Below the pieces are notes generated by a model. It was not told the DNA's origin, ran no database searches, and saw only the letters and a program-made list of their open reading frames with translations. Both the position numbers and the translations under genes were made by a program. Positions 1-8,413 of a DNA stretch of 64,000 nucleotides are shown here, piece by piece. The stretch is from Candidatus Bathyarchaeota archaeon (GTDB taxonomy: Archaea > Thermoproteota > Bathyarchaeia > TCS64), in NCBI GenBank assembly GCA_016783455.1, contig JADHWN010000002.1:51115-115114 (forward strand), in the 5' to 3' direction. Each line of letters opens with the position of its first letter. The first letter of the stretch is position 1.

Positions 1-834
1 TCCACCTCCCCCGTACGCGCTGCCGAAGCCGCAGATCACACCTGTCGCTCCAGGGGGTGCTTTTAACCAGAAGCTGATGGTGAGGGCCCCGGTCGCCGGG
101 ATGGTCTTGGTGTAGCCCGTCTGCATGCGCGAGCTTGACCCGTTGAAGAGGAGGCAGTATCCCTCTTTGCCTCCAGCACTCCAGGCCGTGTTTACCAGGT
201 GGGCGTGTCCTCGATTCTTGCTCAGATCGTAGGCGTGGCCTCCCGTGGCCTCGTTAAGCAGGTAGCGTCTCTCAGTGACTCCGAGCATGACGTCGTTTAG
301 GATCTTCATGTTGAGGCTGCTTACTCTCACCGTCGTTTGAAGGTCGACCACGAGCTTCATGATCTCGTTGGGGATCAGCGGGGGATTCTTCCCTAGAACG
401 GCGTAGTCGTAGTCAATGTAGGCTGTTGAGGATGCTGTGCTACTCTTTGCGTAGAGCTTGACGTATTTTACTGTCTTTCCTGTTATCAGCTCGATTCCGA
501 GGGTTTCTGGGATAACCGGGGCGTCTAGCCAGCCTGTCCCGTTTGAGCTGGTGTCTGTGTATTCGACCTCCAGCTTGTATCTAGGCGTGGTCCCTCTGCC
601 TCTGAGGCGAACCCTGAGACGGGGGTAATCGTCCGTGCTCAGGGCCAAGCTGCTTACGTCTATTCGGTAGCCGCAGCCGCTCGGGGTCCCTCCCTCAGTC
701 ACCGCCATTTCAGCCAAGTCGCCGGATATGCCTGAGTCGGGGGTGAAGCTCTCGGAAGCTGCTGACTGAAACTTCGTCCATAGACTGCTCCTGAAGCAGT
801 CGTCCAGCCACCCGGGGGCCTCGTGTATCTCCAC
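1..834 (-). CDS. Virion/tail-associated protein with C-terminal LamG/concanavalin-like domain (truncated by window edge)
   Basis: Manual translation from GTG at 834: VEIHEAPGWLDDCFRSSLWTKFQ...NTAWSAGGKEGYCLLFNGSSSRMQTGYTKTIPATGALTISFWLKAPPGATGVICGFGSAYGGGG; open to the window edge; FNGSSS...FTISFWLK-type LamG signature. Confidence 0.7.
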   Translation of the reverse strand, partial: MEIHEAPGWLDDCFRSSLWTKFQSAASESFTPDSGISGDLAEMAVTEGGTPSGCGYRIDVSSLALSTDDYPRLRVRLRGRGTTPRYKLEVEYTDTSSNGTGWLDAPVIPETLGIELITGKTVKYVKLYAKSSTASSTAYIDYDYAVLGKNPPLIPNEIMKLVVDLQTTVRVSSLNMKILNDVMLGVTERRYLLNEATGGHAYDLSKNRGHAHLVNTAWSAGGKEGYCLLFNGSSSRMQTGYTKTIPATGALTISFWLKAPPGATGVICGFGSAYGGGG

Positions 835-866
835 GTGGCATCGAGCCCAATCTGGTGTAGGCGTCT

Positions 867-1529
867 CTATCCCCTCCTGGCCTCTTCGAAGAGCCTGGGC
901 CCCAGGGACCTCACCCACGCGTCGACGTCCAGGCCTTCTCTGGGTTGCTTCTCGAACGTGATGAAGATCGGGCCGAAGGATTGAACGGTTCTGGGGCTGA
1001 CATATTCCCTTCGAGTGTAGGATCGATGGATAGGCAGGACCTCCTCCCCCTTGTGGAGCAGGTAGGGACCCGTCTCTGGGACCAGGCCGCCCATCTGCAT
1101 GCTCTTTATCTTGGAGTAGACTACGGCGCCGGCAGCGAGGGCGAGAGGTATGATCCACCACCTGCCCGTGAGGACTGCGAGAATGGCCTGTGCTGCTGAG
1201 GCCGCCCCGGTCGATGTTTTGAGCATCGTCATGAGGGCTGTCAGGTTCCTTACCACCTGGATCATATTCAAGAAGCCGTACATGGCTGCTCTGGGGTCCA
1301 GTTCGAGAAACGCCTTCGATGTCTGCTCGACCGCCAGCCTGGCGGCGTTCACGGATCGGACGCTCATCAGCATCATGGGGAGGGTGCGCGACGCGCTCTG
1401 GCGGGCCCCGGTTAGTGCCAGGGAGGCCTGGTCCGCGCTTCTGCTGGCGTCATCAGCCATAGCCTGGGCTTGGTTTAGGCCTGAGACCGTGACCAGGTAG
1501 TCGATGTACTCCTTATCGGCAGCAGCCAT
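867..1529 (-). CDS. Short tape-measure-like tail protein
   Basis: Ala-rich helical N-terminus, hydrophobic segment, then MQMGGLVPETGPYLLHKGEEVLP, a motif typical of tape measure protein C-termini; located after the chaperone genes. Confidence 0.7.
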   Translation of the reverse strand: MAAADKEYIDYLVTVSGLNQAQAMADDASRSADQASLALTGARQSASRTLPMMLMSVRSVNAARLAVEQTSKAFLELDPRAAMYGFLNMIQVVRNLTALMTMLKTSTGAASAAQAILAVLTGRWWIIPLALAAGAVVYSKIKSMQMGGLVPETGPYLLHKGEEVLPIHRSYTRREYVSPRTVQSFGPIFITFEKQPREGLDVDAWVRSLGPRLFEEARRG

Positions 1530-1906
1530 CAGGTCGCCTCCGCTGTCCTCTCAAGGATCTCGCCTCTGAGCCTATGCTTCTCGGCTAGAATTGCCTGAAG
1601 TAAGAAGGGCCTGGGAGGCATTCTGCTTGATCCGTCGTGGACATGCCTCGCATAGTCGACGGGTCGACCTGTCCTCGGGTTGATGTATTGCTCGCCCCCG
1701 GCGACCAAGGCCACGGAGTAGGGGCCCCTGCGCTCCTCTCGTATCGAGTCCATCAGGGCCCCCGTGTCGACCGGGCAGAAGGCCTTTGCAGCGGCGACCA
1801 TGTAGGGTACATTCAGGCTGTCCTGGACTGCTTGGGCCATCTTCTGGGGTAGCATTCGGAGCTCTATGGCCAGGTCCTCGAGGCTGACCGTTTTCGTTAT
1901 TCTCAT
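1529..1906 (-). CDS. HK97 gp10-like head-tail/tail completion protein
   Basis: CPVDTGALMDSIREE...VDYARHVHDGSSRMPPRPFLLQAI resembles HK97-gp10 family. Confidence 0.65.
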   Translation of the reverse strand: MRITKTVSLEDLAIELRMLPQKMAQAVQDSLNVPYMVAAAKAFCPVDTGALMDSIREERRGPYSVALVAGGEQYINPRTGRPVDYARHVHDGSSRMPPRPFLLQAILAEKHRLRGEILERTAEAT

Positions 1907-2115
1907 CTTCCCCTGCTCCTTAAGCGAGCAATTTCGTCCTCGAAACGTCTCCGCTCCCGGGCCTCCTTGTCTCCTATCGCGTCCATGTAGACCCGCAGCT
2001 TCTCCACGAAGCGCGCCGGCTGTCTCATGAGCTCCTCGTACGTCCAGCCCATGTGAACGCAGAGAGAGACGTCGTCCAGTAGCGGCTCAGACTTCTCGCG
2101 CTTCACTGCCGCCAC
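1903..2115 (-). CDS. Tail assembly chaperone, T-domain-like downstream ORF (probable -1 frameshift extension of 2115..2441)
   Basis: 70-aa ORF starting GTG at 2115, overlapping the TAG of the upstream ORF by 1 nt and in its -1 frame. Confidence 0.65.
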   Translation of the reverse strand: MAAVKREKSEPLLDDVSLCVHMGWTYEELMRQPARFVEKLRVYMDAIGDKEARERRRFEDEIARLRSRGR

Positions 2116-2441
2116 TATTTTTTTCTCTCTTCAACTGTCACTCCGTTTATTTTCTGGGTCTCGGCTATCATGGCCTCCACGAGCTCGGGGGGCTCGATAT
2201 TGTGGATGTTCTCGATGGTTATGGGTAGAGGCTGTCCGTCCTCGTCCTCGAGGTCCCATTCAACCAATGTCTGCGCGAGCATCATGTCGTTGAGGACCCA
2301 GGGGTCGACGTCCGGCTCAAGCGAGCCCGATGCGCCTCGTGTCCACGTGGTCGCCTTTCTTAGGGCCTTCTGCTTCATGCCGTAGTTCCAGGTTCGGAAC
2401 ACGGCCCTGTGGCCCATTAATTCGACTTCGTGTCTTGTCAT
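2115..2441 (-). CDS. Tail assembly chaperone (G-like)
   Basis: Position between tail tube and tape measure; acidic C-terminus ending ERKK at A AAA AAA TAG. Confidence 0.65.
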   Translation of the reverse strand: MTRHEVELMGHRAVFRTWNYGMKQKALRKATTWTRGASGSLEPDVDPWVLNDMMLAQTLVEWDLEDEDGQPLPITIENIHNIEPPELVEAMIAETQKINGVTVEERKK

Positions 2442-2446
2442 TCAGA

Positions 2447-3331
2447 TCAATCCCATGACGTGGTTAAGTATCGTCCCTCGAACTCTATTCGGCAGGCGAT
2501 CAGGTCCTCGGGCTTCAGCACGGGCTCGACGAGAGAGAACTTGCCTTTATTGAGCTTTATCCAGTTGGAGTTAGGCATCACGAGTTTCAGGTAGAGCTCC
2601 GTCTGGTCGACCAGGTAGTCCAGGAACGTGTTGCTCGTGAAGTTTACGGTGAGTCTCGCCGTCTGTATCTGCTCCATCTCCTCGAGGGTGGTGACTGTCT
2701 TGGCTCCTGCGGCGTTGAAGACGAAGTTGGGCTTCAGCCGGTTGTCGATTCGGAACTCCCAATCTGTGACGTCGGGGATCGTGGTCCAGTCTGCGTCGTT
2801 GAGGCTCGTCTGCACGTAGAAGTCCTCCCACTCGTCCGGCAGGCCTAAGGCAGCTCCGTAGCTGTGAATGGTCGAGTCCTTCGAGTCGAATGTCTTCCCA
2901 AGCAGATCAGCTTCGAAGACTACGTCCTCTCCGACGCTCCCGCGAATTGTGAGGACGTCAAGCTTTAAGCCCGTCCAGTAAAGGTAGACCTCGTCTGATC
3001 CCTTCTTCATTATGGCCTCCGCGAAGAAGTTCTCGCCCTCGACGAGCATTCTGTCTATCCAGTACTGAGCACTGTGACCCTGAAGCCACTTTAGTCTCAG
3101 GCCGACGTTCTCCCTTCGTCTCGTGAGGCTTACGGCTCTTCCGGCCTCGGCTTCTTCGCCTCTGAGAACGAAGACCCTGGACAGCTCGGGGTCGTACAGG
3201 GGCGTAAGCTCCTGCACGTGTCCGGCTCTGAAGAGCGTGGTCGGCGTGGCGCCGGGGCTGTTCCCGTAGAGGGCCTCGGTGTAGTTCTTGTACCCGAACT
3301 CGATTTGGTCCTTCCCTTTGTATCTGACCAT
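2447..3331 (-). CDS. Major tail (tube) protein
   Basis: 294-aa beta-rich protein in canonical position upstream of the chaperone pair. Confidence 0.65.
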   Translation of the reverse strand: MVRYKGKDQIEFGYKNYTEALYGNSPGATPTTLFRAGHVQELTPLYDPELSRVFVLRGEEAEAGRAVSLTRRRENVGLRLKWLQGHSAQYWIDRMLVEGENFFAEAIMKKGSDEVYLYWTGLKLDVLTIRGSVGEDVVFEADLLGKTFDSKDSTIHSYGAALGLPDEWEDFYVQTSLNDADWTTIPDVTDWEFRIDNRLKPNFVFNAAGAKTVTTLEEMEQIQTARLTVNFTSNTFLDYLVDQTELYLKLVMPNSNWIKLNKGKFSLVEPVLKPEDLIACRIEFEGRYLTTSWD

Positions 3332-3339
3332 ATTACCTC

Positions 3340-3747
3340 CTACTTGTAGTATCTGACCTCGAGGCGCAGCCGGCTCCTGTAGAGTCGGGGGTGCGTCTCT
3401 CCCTCATCGAGATCCCGCCAGTTGGAGGTCTCGATGAAATCCAAGCCGCCTCCTGGGTCACTGCACTTGGATTGGATGATCCGGTCCACCTCTTCGATCA
3501 TCCTGTGTCTCTTCTCCTGGTCTCCCTTGCTCCAAACATCGATGGCGTATGTAGACGTGACCCTTCTCTGCTGGTTTGGCAGGTCCTCGTGAAACCCCAT
3601 GAAGCGGGGTTGCGTGAGGACATGGGAGACCACGACCTGGGGCATTTTCTGCTTGGCCTCGTACCAGTCGGTGCTGAACTGAGGCGTGAAGTCTACACCC
3701 CAGTCTTCCTCGAGGAGGGTCATCAAAATGACCTTGACGTCTGTCAA
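3340..3747 (-). CDS. Tail terminator/neck protein
   Basis: 135 aa, size and synteny; VTSTYAIDVWSKGDQEKRHRMIEEVDRII. Confidence 0.5.
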   Translation of the reverse strand: MTDVKVILMTLLEEDWGVDFTPQFSTDWYEAKQKMPQVVVSHVLTQPRFMGFHEDLPNQQRRVTSTYAIDVWSKGDQEKRHRMIEEVDRIIQSKCSDPGGGLDFIETSNWRDLDEGETHPRLYRSRLRLEVRYYK

Positions 3748-4130
3748 TCTACCTTTCTCACCGCCTCGAGCATCAGGTAGGCGTCGGTCTTGATTGAGGC
3801 CTCGACGTGGTATCGAATGCCCTCGATCTCCACCTCGTAGCCACCCTCATCGACCGCCGCCCATAGAGCCAGGTAGATCCTGACCGTGTCCAGCTTCAGG
3901 ATACCCGGGGGCTCGTTTCGCTCCCGGCCTCTCCTTTCGATGAAGGCCTTCTCCGTGTGGCTTGTCTCGGAGTAGACGGGCTGTCTGTAGCTGTCAACGC
4001 CTGTCTGCGTGAGTTCGATGATTGTCAGGTTCGTGCCTCGATTCTTTACGGCCTCATCGAAGTGCATGGCTGATTCTGGGGGCCAGGACCTTAGGAAGCC
4101 CGTCCCGAACTGACCGTATTGAAAGCTCAT
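3744..4130 (-). CDS. Head closure/head-tail joining protein
   Basis: 128 aa, synteny with head-tail connectors. Confidence 0.4.
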   Translation of the reverse strand: MSFQYGQFGTGFLRSWPPESAMHFDEAVKNRGTNLTIIELTQTGVDSYRQPVYSETSHTEKAFIERRGRERNEPPGILKLDTVRIYLALWAAVDEGGYEVEIEGIRYHVEASIKTDAYLMLEAVRKVD

Positions 4131-4134
4131 GGGA

Positions 4135-4467
4135 TTATCCCCACGCGCAGTAGTCGTAGACCTGCTCGTTCACGTTGATGTTGTCGTTTCCGACTGTGAA
4201 CCCGTCGGCGTCGAGGCTCTTGATTCGGTTCGCCCGGTTCAGGTGGTAGCTGCTATAGTGAGTCGTACACCGATCCGCCGCATGCCGATCGGTCTTCACG
4301 AAGACCCACGAGTCGCCGTCTCCGTCGAGATGCTTCACAATCTCTACCCTCTTGGGCTGGAATCCGACGCCAGTAATGGCTTGTGTGGCCTGACCGTCCC
4401 CGGTGAACGTCCCGGTCTTGAAGCCTACATGAAATTCTTGTTTGCTCAACTTACATACCTCACGCAA
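4135..4467 (-). CDS. Small virion-associated protein (GTFTGDGQATQAITGVGFQPKRVEI...YCAWG)
   Basis: TGTFTGDG...ITGVGFQPK motif seen in phage-associated proteins; located in structural operon. Confidence 0.4.
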   Translation of the reverse strand: MREVCKLSKQEFHVGFKTGTFTGDGQATQAITGVGFQPKRVEIVKHLDGDGDSWVFVKTDRHAADRCTTHYSSYHLNRANRIKSLDADGFTVGNDNINVNEQVYDYCAWG

Positions 4468-5728
4468 TTATGTTGTGGGCCGACTCCGTGTTCGTGCCCC
4501 CATCGATGATAGCGCCCACAGGGGAGCCCGTGTACTGATAGCAGTGATTACCTAAACAGAGAGTCCTGTCAGCGGTGCCCATGATTTCAATGGCGTATTT
4601 ATCGCAGTTGTCAAGCCGATTTCCCACAACCGCGTTTCTATCCCCAGCTACCAGAATGCCGCTGTAGGTCGCGGCGTCGAGAGAGTCGATGTCGACCAGT
4701 GAGTTCCCCTGGATCGTGCTATCCCTGAAGAGAGCGGCGACGTAGACCCCGTGCTTCTTGATCTTGCGGATGGAGTTACCGTTAATTGTGATGTAAGCCC
4801 CATCCTCGCCGTAGATCCCGTATCCTGCTGTGAGCTCGATTGTGTTCCCGCAGATCGTCCCGATTGAGCACTCCGCCTCGATGTGGATACCTGAGGTAGT
4901 CATGTCACTGACATCGTCGGCTCCGGTGATCAAGTTCCCCGTCACATTGAATCGATCCAAGCTGTAGAGAGATATCCCATCCACTCGATTATTCTCAAGT
5001 ACGTTCCCGACTATGGCCACGTTCGCCCCGCCTTGAGCGGCGATGCCCTGCCTGTTGTTGTAGCAATGGTTCCCGATCACGAGAACGGATCCTGTCGGGT
5101 TGGTCATATAGCCTACCTGAATGCCGTTCCAGGAGACCTGATCATGACACAGGTTCCCCCTAACCAGGATCCTATCACATTCCGGCTCGATGTTGATCCC
5201 GTCGTACTCGCTGTCCCAGCAGTCGTTCTCGGTATACCTGCAATCGTCCCCCGCGCTACATATCCCGTGTGCTGCAGCTGATTTTATCCAGCAGTGATCG
5301 ACTTGGATGAACGAGCATGTGGAGCTTACTCTGACACAGTCTCCCTGGTGCTCTAAGGGGTAATACCCCGTCCTGCCGAACTCCTGGTTCAGTCGGTTGC
5401 CGTCGACGAGGAGGTTCGTGATCCGGATGTTCTTTGATGTGCCCGTGACGTAGAACGTGCTGTGACAGGTGTAGACCCGTCCATTGTCGGCGACCTCGTA
5501 CTGGTTCGCCAGGTCGTTGACCATCGTGAGCACGTCGCCGTTTATCTGGGAGATCTCGTTGACCTCAGAGGCAGAATCGTCTCTCACGCAGACGTGCTGG
5601 CCCACTTCGAAGCTGCCGCCTACGGCGACCTGGACCTCTTTCTGGGATGCGGCCGCGTCACTCGCTATGAGCTCCTGTACTTTGTTGGCTGTCTTGAACC
5701 TGGTGGCTTTTCCGACGCCTCTGATCAC
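4460..5728 (-). CDS. Right-handed parallel beta-helix (NosD/pectate-lyase-like) tail spike, main part
   Basis: Repeating GN.I...(G)I.V/IEA..C coils throughout 422 aa. Confidence 0.75.
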   Translation of the reverse strand: MIRGVGKATRFKTANKVQELIASDAAASQKEVQVAVGGSFEVGQHVCVRDDSASEVNEISQINGDVLTMVNDLANQYEVADNGRVYTCHSTFYVTGTSKNIRITNLLVDGNRLNQEFGRTGYYPLEHQGDCVRVSSTCSFIQVDHCWIKSAAAHGICSAGDDCRYTENDCWDSEYDGINIEPECDRILVRGNLCHDQVSWNGIQVGYMTNPTGSVLVIGNHCYNNRQGIAAQGGANVAIVGNVLENNRVDGISLYSLDRFNVTGNLITGADDVSDMTTSGIHIEAECSIGTICGNTIELTAGYGIYGEDGAYITINGNSIRKIKKHGVYVAALFRDSTIQGNSLVDIDSLDAATYSGILVAGDRNAVVGNRLDNCDKYAIEIMGTADRTLCLGNHCYQYTGSPVGAIIDGGTNTESAHNIIA

Positions 5729-5967
5729 CAGGTCCTCGACGCCTTGATCTCTATGGCCTTCGTCACGGTCTCAAGGCCTTTCTTAACCAGGATCTCCCCG
5801 GCGTCCGTGGTTTGCAGGGCGTCGATGGCTTCTTGAAGTGTGCTGTAGTCTCCCTTTCCGTTGAAGTCGACTATCAGGGTGGCGGCCTTACCTGCGTAGT
5901 TGTCGGCGAGGTCGTTCCAATCCTGGTAGGATATCTCGGTCGGTGGATAGGGCTTACTCAGAGGCAT
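5725..5967 (-). CDS. N-terminal part of the beta-helix spike (VDFNGKGDYSTLQEAIDAL), split from 4460..5728 by a frame change
   Basis: Typical pectin-lyase-fold N-terminus, then TGA overlapping GTG (GTGA) of the next ORF. Confidence 0.65.
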   Translation of the reverse strand: MPLSKPYPPTEISYQDWNDLADNYAGKAATLIVDFNGKGDYSTLQEAIDALQTTDAGEILVKKGLETVTKAIEIKASRTW

Positions 5968-6319
5968 CTAACGCCTCCCCTGGATACCTGGTGTCCTCGT
6001 CGATGTGCCTGTACTCCGAGGCCTCCACCGAGACGCCTCCGTGGAGCCTGTAGATCCTCTCCATCTCCCTCTCCCAGACCTCAAGGGGGTTATGGGCCTC
6101 CTTCCATTCCCCGACTGCTTGGCTCTCGGGTTGTCGTGTCTTTATGGCGTGAGCCGCCAGCAGCATGCTCAGCTTCTTCACCAGCTTGTCCGATGCGCTC
6201 TGGACACCTATCCTCCTGTCGATCTCGGCGTCACTCATCTCGATGATGCCGGAGATCTCCGTGTCCGTGAGGCTGGTCGACACTATGAGCCGCACATCAG
6301 CAGCCGTGCAGTAAACCAA
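5954..6319 (-). CDS. Head-tail connector/adaptor (gp6-like)
   Basis: MVYCTAADVRLIVSTSLTDTEISGIIEMSDAEIDRRIG: typical adaptor N-terminus. Confidence 0.6.
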   Translation of the reverse strand: MVYCTAADVRLIVSTSLTDTEISGIIEMSDAEIDRRIGVQSASDKLVKKLSMLLAAHAIKTRQPESQAVGEWKEAHNPLEVWEREMERIYRLHGGVSVEASEYRHIDEDTRYPGEALDASE

Positions 6320-6321
6320 GT

Positions 6322-6549
6322 CTACTCCTCCTCAGCCCTCTTCTCCGGTTCCTCGACCTTCGTCTCCTGGACCTTGGACCTCTTGGGCTCCTTTTCCTTC
6401 GGCGGCCTCCTCAGAACCTTGAAGTCAAGCTGCCCCCCGAGCTCCTCCGCCACTTCGTCCTCGACCTCGAGGACCTCCCCCGGAGACCACATCCTCCTGG
6501 GCCTCAGGGTTCCGACTCGGCGGATACCGGTGAACCTTACTCTTCTCAT
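6322..6549 (-). CDS. Small protein in head-module operon
   Basis: 75-aa ORF in operon between connector and MCP. Confidence 0.4.
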   Translation of the reverse strand: MRRVRFTGIRRVGTLRPRRMWSPGEVLEVEDEVAEELGGQLDFKVLRRPPKEKEPKRSKVQETKVEEPEKRAEEE

Positions 6550-6645
6550 CTCCTTCCTCCCTTGTTTAGGGGTGAATACGCCCTCTGAAACGGGCGTGGA
6601 CCTCTGTCGCTGACTTCAGTGTAGCCTCGGACCCCCAGGCTGAGG

Positions 6646-7575
6646 CTACGTACATATCTTGTCGATGCCGTCGTCAAGCACAAGCTTGGGCTCAAGGTAC
6701 TGACGGATTATGTAAGCGTCGTAGCCGGCCTTCTCATCCCTGTACCTGGCCGCCTCCGTTGGACCCTGACCCAGGACGAGAGCAGGCGCCGAGGTGCTGC
6801 CAACCAGCGGGCCAAGGCTCGCCGTCGGCGTCTCAGTGAGAGCGTAGTCCACGAAGACCTTAACCGTCGGAAAACCGGGAAGCGTGAACTGCCCCCCGGC
6901 TGCTCCGATGGATGCGATGCCGGCGTGCACCAGATCTCTCACGTAGGTGTTCTGGATGAACTTCCCCCACAGCGTCGGGTGCAATGCCATGAAATCCGGT
7001 TCGTAGCCCTTGCCCTCGATGTACTGCAGGCTCGCCTGGATGGCCAGCATCGGGTTGGTGTCGCTTAAGCCGCTCGTAATGGCGCCCCAGTCGCTGTACG
7101 CTGTTCCGGCCACTTTCTCGGTGCAGGCCTCCGCGATCTCCACGATCTGCTTGTTCTCCATCCGGGCGAGGTCCCTCGCCGCATCGGAGACGTGCAGTCC
7201 GAGGATGTCGTGGGCCGCCTTCTTCCGAGCCTCGTCGCTGAGGACGACGTGGACAACGTTCTTCCAGAGGTCGAAGTCGACTACGGTGTACGCCTCAGCT
7301 GTGATCTCCGCCTCCACGAGGGCGGGGACCTTCTCCTGGCCTGCGAGAGCCGTGGCGACGTCGATCCTGGCGGTGAGGCTGTCCATCCGGATGGGCCGGC
7401 AGACTGGCCTGAGCTTGTACTGCGGCCTGGCGAGGCCTAGGACCTCGTCGAGGATGGTGACGGCCTCTATGTCGGCGATGTCTCCCGGCGTGATCATCTG
7501 GGCCTCGAAGACGGTGCTCCTGGGCTGCGTGTAGTAGCCTCCGTTAACCGCTGAACTGTAGATTCTTGGTTCCAT
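6646..7575 (-). CDS. Major capsid protein, HK97-fold type
   Basis: 309 aa; DLWKNVVHVVLSDEARKKA..., ALHPTLWGKFIQNTYVRDL, LPGFPTVKVFVD; position after decoration protein and protease. Confidence 0.75.
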   Translation of the reverse strand: MEPRIYSSAVNGGYYTQPRSTVFEAQMITPGDIADIEAVTILDEVLGLARPQYKLRPVCRPIRMDSLTARIDVATALAGQEKVPALVEAEITAEAYTVVDFDLWKNVVHVVLSDEARKKAAHDILGLHVSDAARDLARMENKQIVEIAEACTEKVAGTAYSDWGAITSGLSDTNPMLAIQASLQYIEGKGYEPDFMALHPTLWGKFIQNTYVRDLVHAGIASIGAAGGQFTLPGFPTVKVFVDYALTETPTASLGPLVGSTSAPALVLGQGPTEAARYRDEKAGYDAYIIRQYLEPKLVLDDGIDKICT

Positions 7576-7583
7576 ATACTCAC

Positions 7584-7991
7584 CTACATGTATCCGAGCT
7601 GCACTTTCACGGCAGCGGCTCCGTCGGCGCCGGTTTCAAGAGCTGTGCCTACAACTTCGTCGAAGGTGGGACTGGACACGTCCACGATCCTTCCCTCCTC
7701 TGAGGTCTGCTCAGAGGGCATGACGTGTGTGAAGGCCGTGCATCCTGCTGCTCCAGGCAGGCAGTAGACAACGGTTGGCGCGATCGCCACCTCTCCGTCT
7801 TCGCCGTTGTCGATGTCCATGATGGCGACCCCGAAGGGCCCCGTCTCGGCTGCGGTGATGTCGGCGATGTTGGCGTCGACCAGCGTGACGACGTTGCCCT
7901 TCTTGATGTCCTCGGCTGCGGTGATGGTGATGATCCGCATTCCCTGTTCGACCGCTATGTCGCCGGCTTTGGTGGTCTCGATCCAAGCCAT
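7584..7991 (-). CDS. Capsid decoration/stabilising protein (DUF2190-like)
   Basis: 135 aa, beta-rich: AAEDIKKGNVVTLV...GPFGVAIMDID; synteny. Confidence 0.55.
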   Translation of the reverse strand: MAWIETTKAGDIAVEQGMRIITITAAEDIKKGNVVTLVDANIADITAAETGPFGVAIMDIDNGEDGEVAIAPTVVYCLPGAAGCTAFTHVMPSEQTSEEGRIVDVSSPTFDEVVGTALETGADGAAAVKVQLGYM

Positions 7992-8413
7992 CAGTTAGCC
8001 GCCTCCCTGCGGTGGCCGAAGAGGCGCTCCCTGGTGTCCTCGACGGCGGCCTCGAAGCTGCTTTTATCGTCCTTGGTGTACTTCGCCTTGGGGCCAGCGG
8101 GCTGAGCCTTCTCGATTCTCTCGGCGACCTTCCCAGCGTCCTCCGCCAGGAGAACGAGGGTCTTGTCGTCGAGCTCCTTCAGGCGCTCCGCCTCTTTATC
8201 CCCGTCCGCAACGAGGCCCGCTTTGAACCGAGCCTCCAAGGCTGTGTCAACTCGTTCTTGGTGTCTCTCAGCCTCCAGGGCCTCGACGCGCTCCTTGAGC
8301 TCGTCCTTCTCAGTCTGCACTCCGTTGAGGTTCTCGTTCTCCGCCTTCAGAGTGTCGATCTCCTTCTGTTTATCCGTCAGTTGCTGACGAAGCTCCTCTA
8401 TCTGAGCTTCCAT
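7991..8413 (-). CDS. Nested scaffold protein from internal start in the protease gene (140 aa)
   Basis: In-frame ATG at 8413-8411 preceded by GGAGG (8429-8425) exactly at the protease/scaffold junction (AAAAGGAGGAAAAAAATGGAATGGAAGCTCAG). Confidence 0.5.
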   Translation of the reverse strand: MEAQIEELRQQLTDKQKEIDTLKAENENLNGVQTEKDELKERVEALEAERHQERVDTALEARFKAGLVADGDKEAERLKELDDKTLVLLAEDAGKVAERIEKAQPAGPKAKYTKDDKSSFEAAVEDTRERLFGHRREAAN

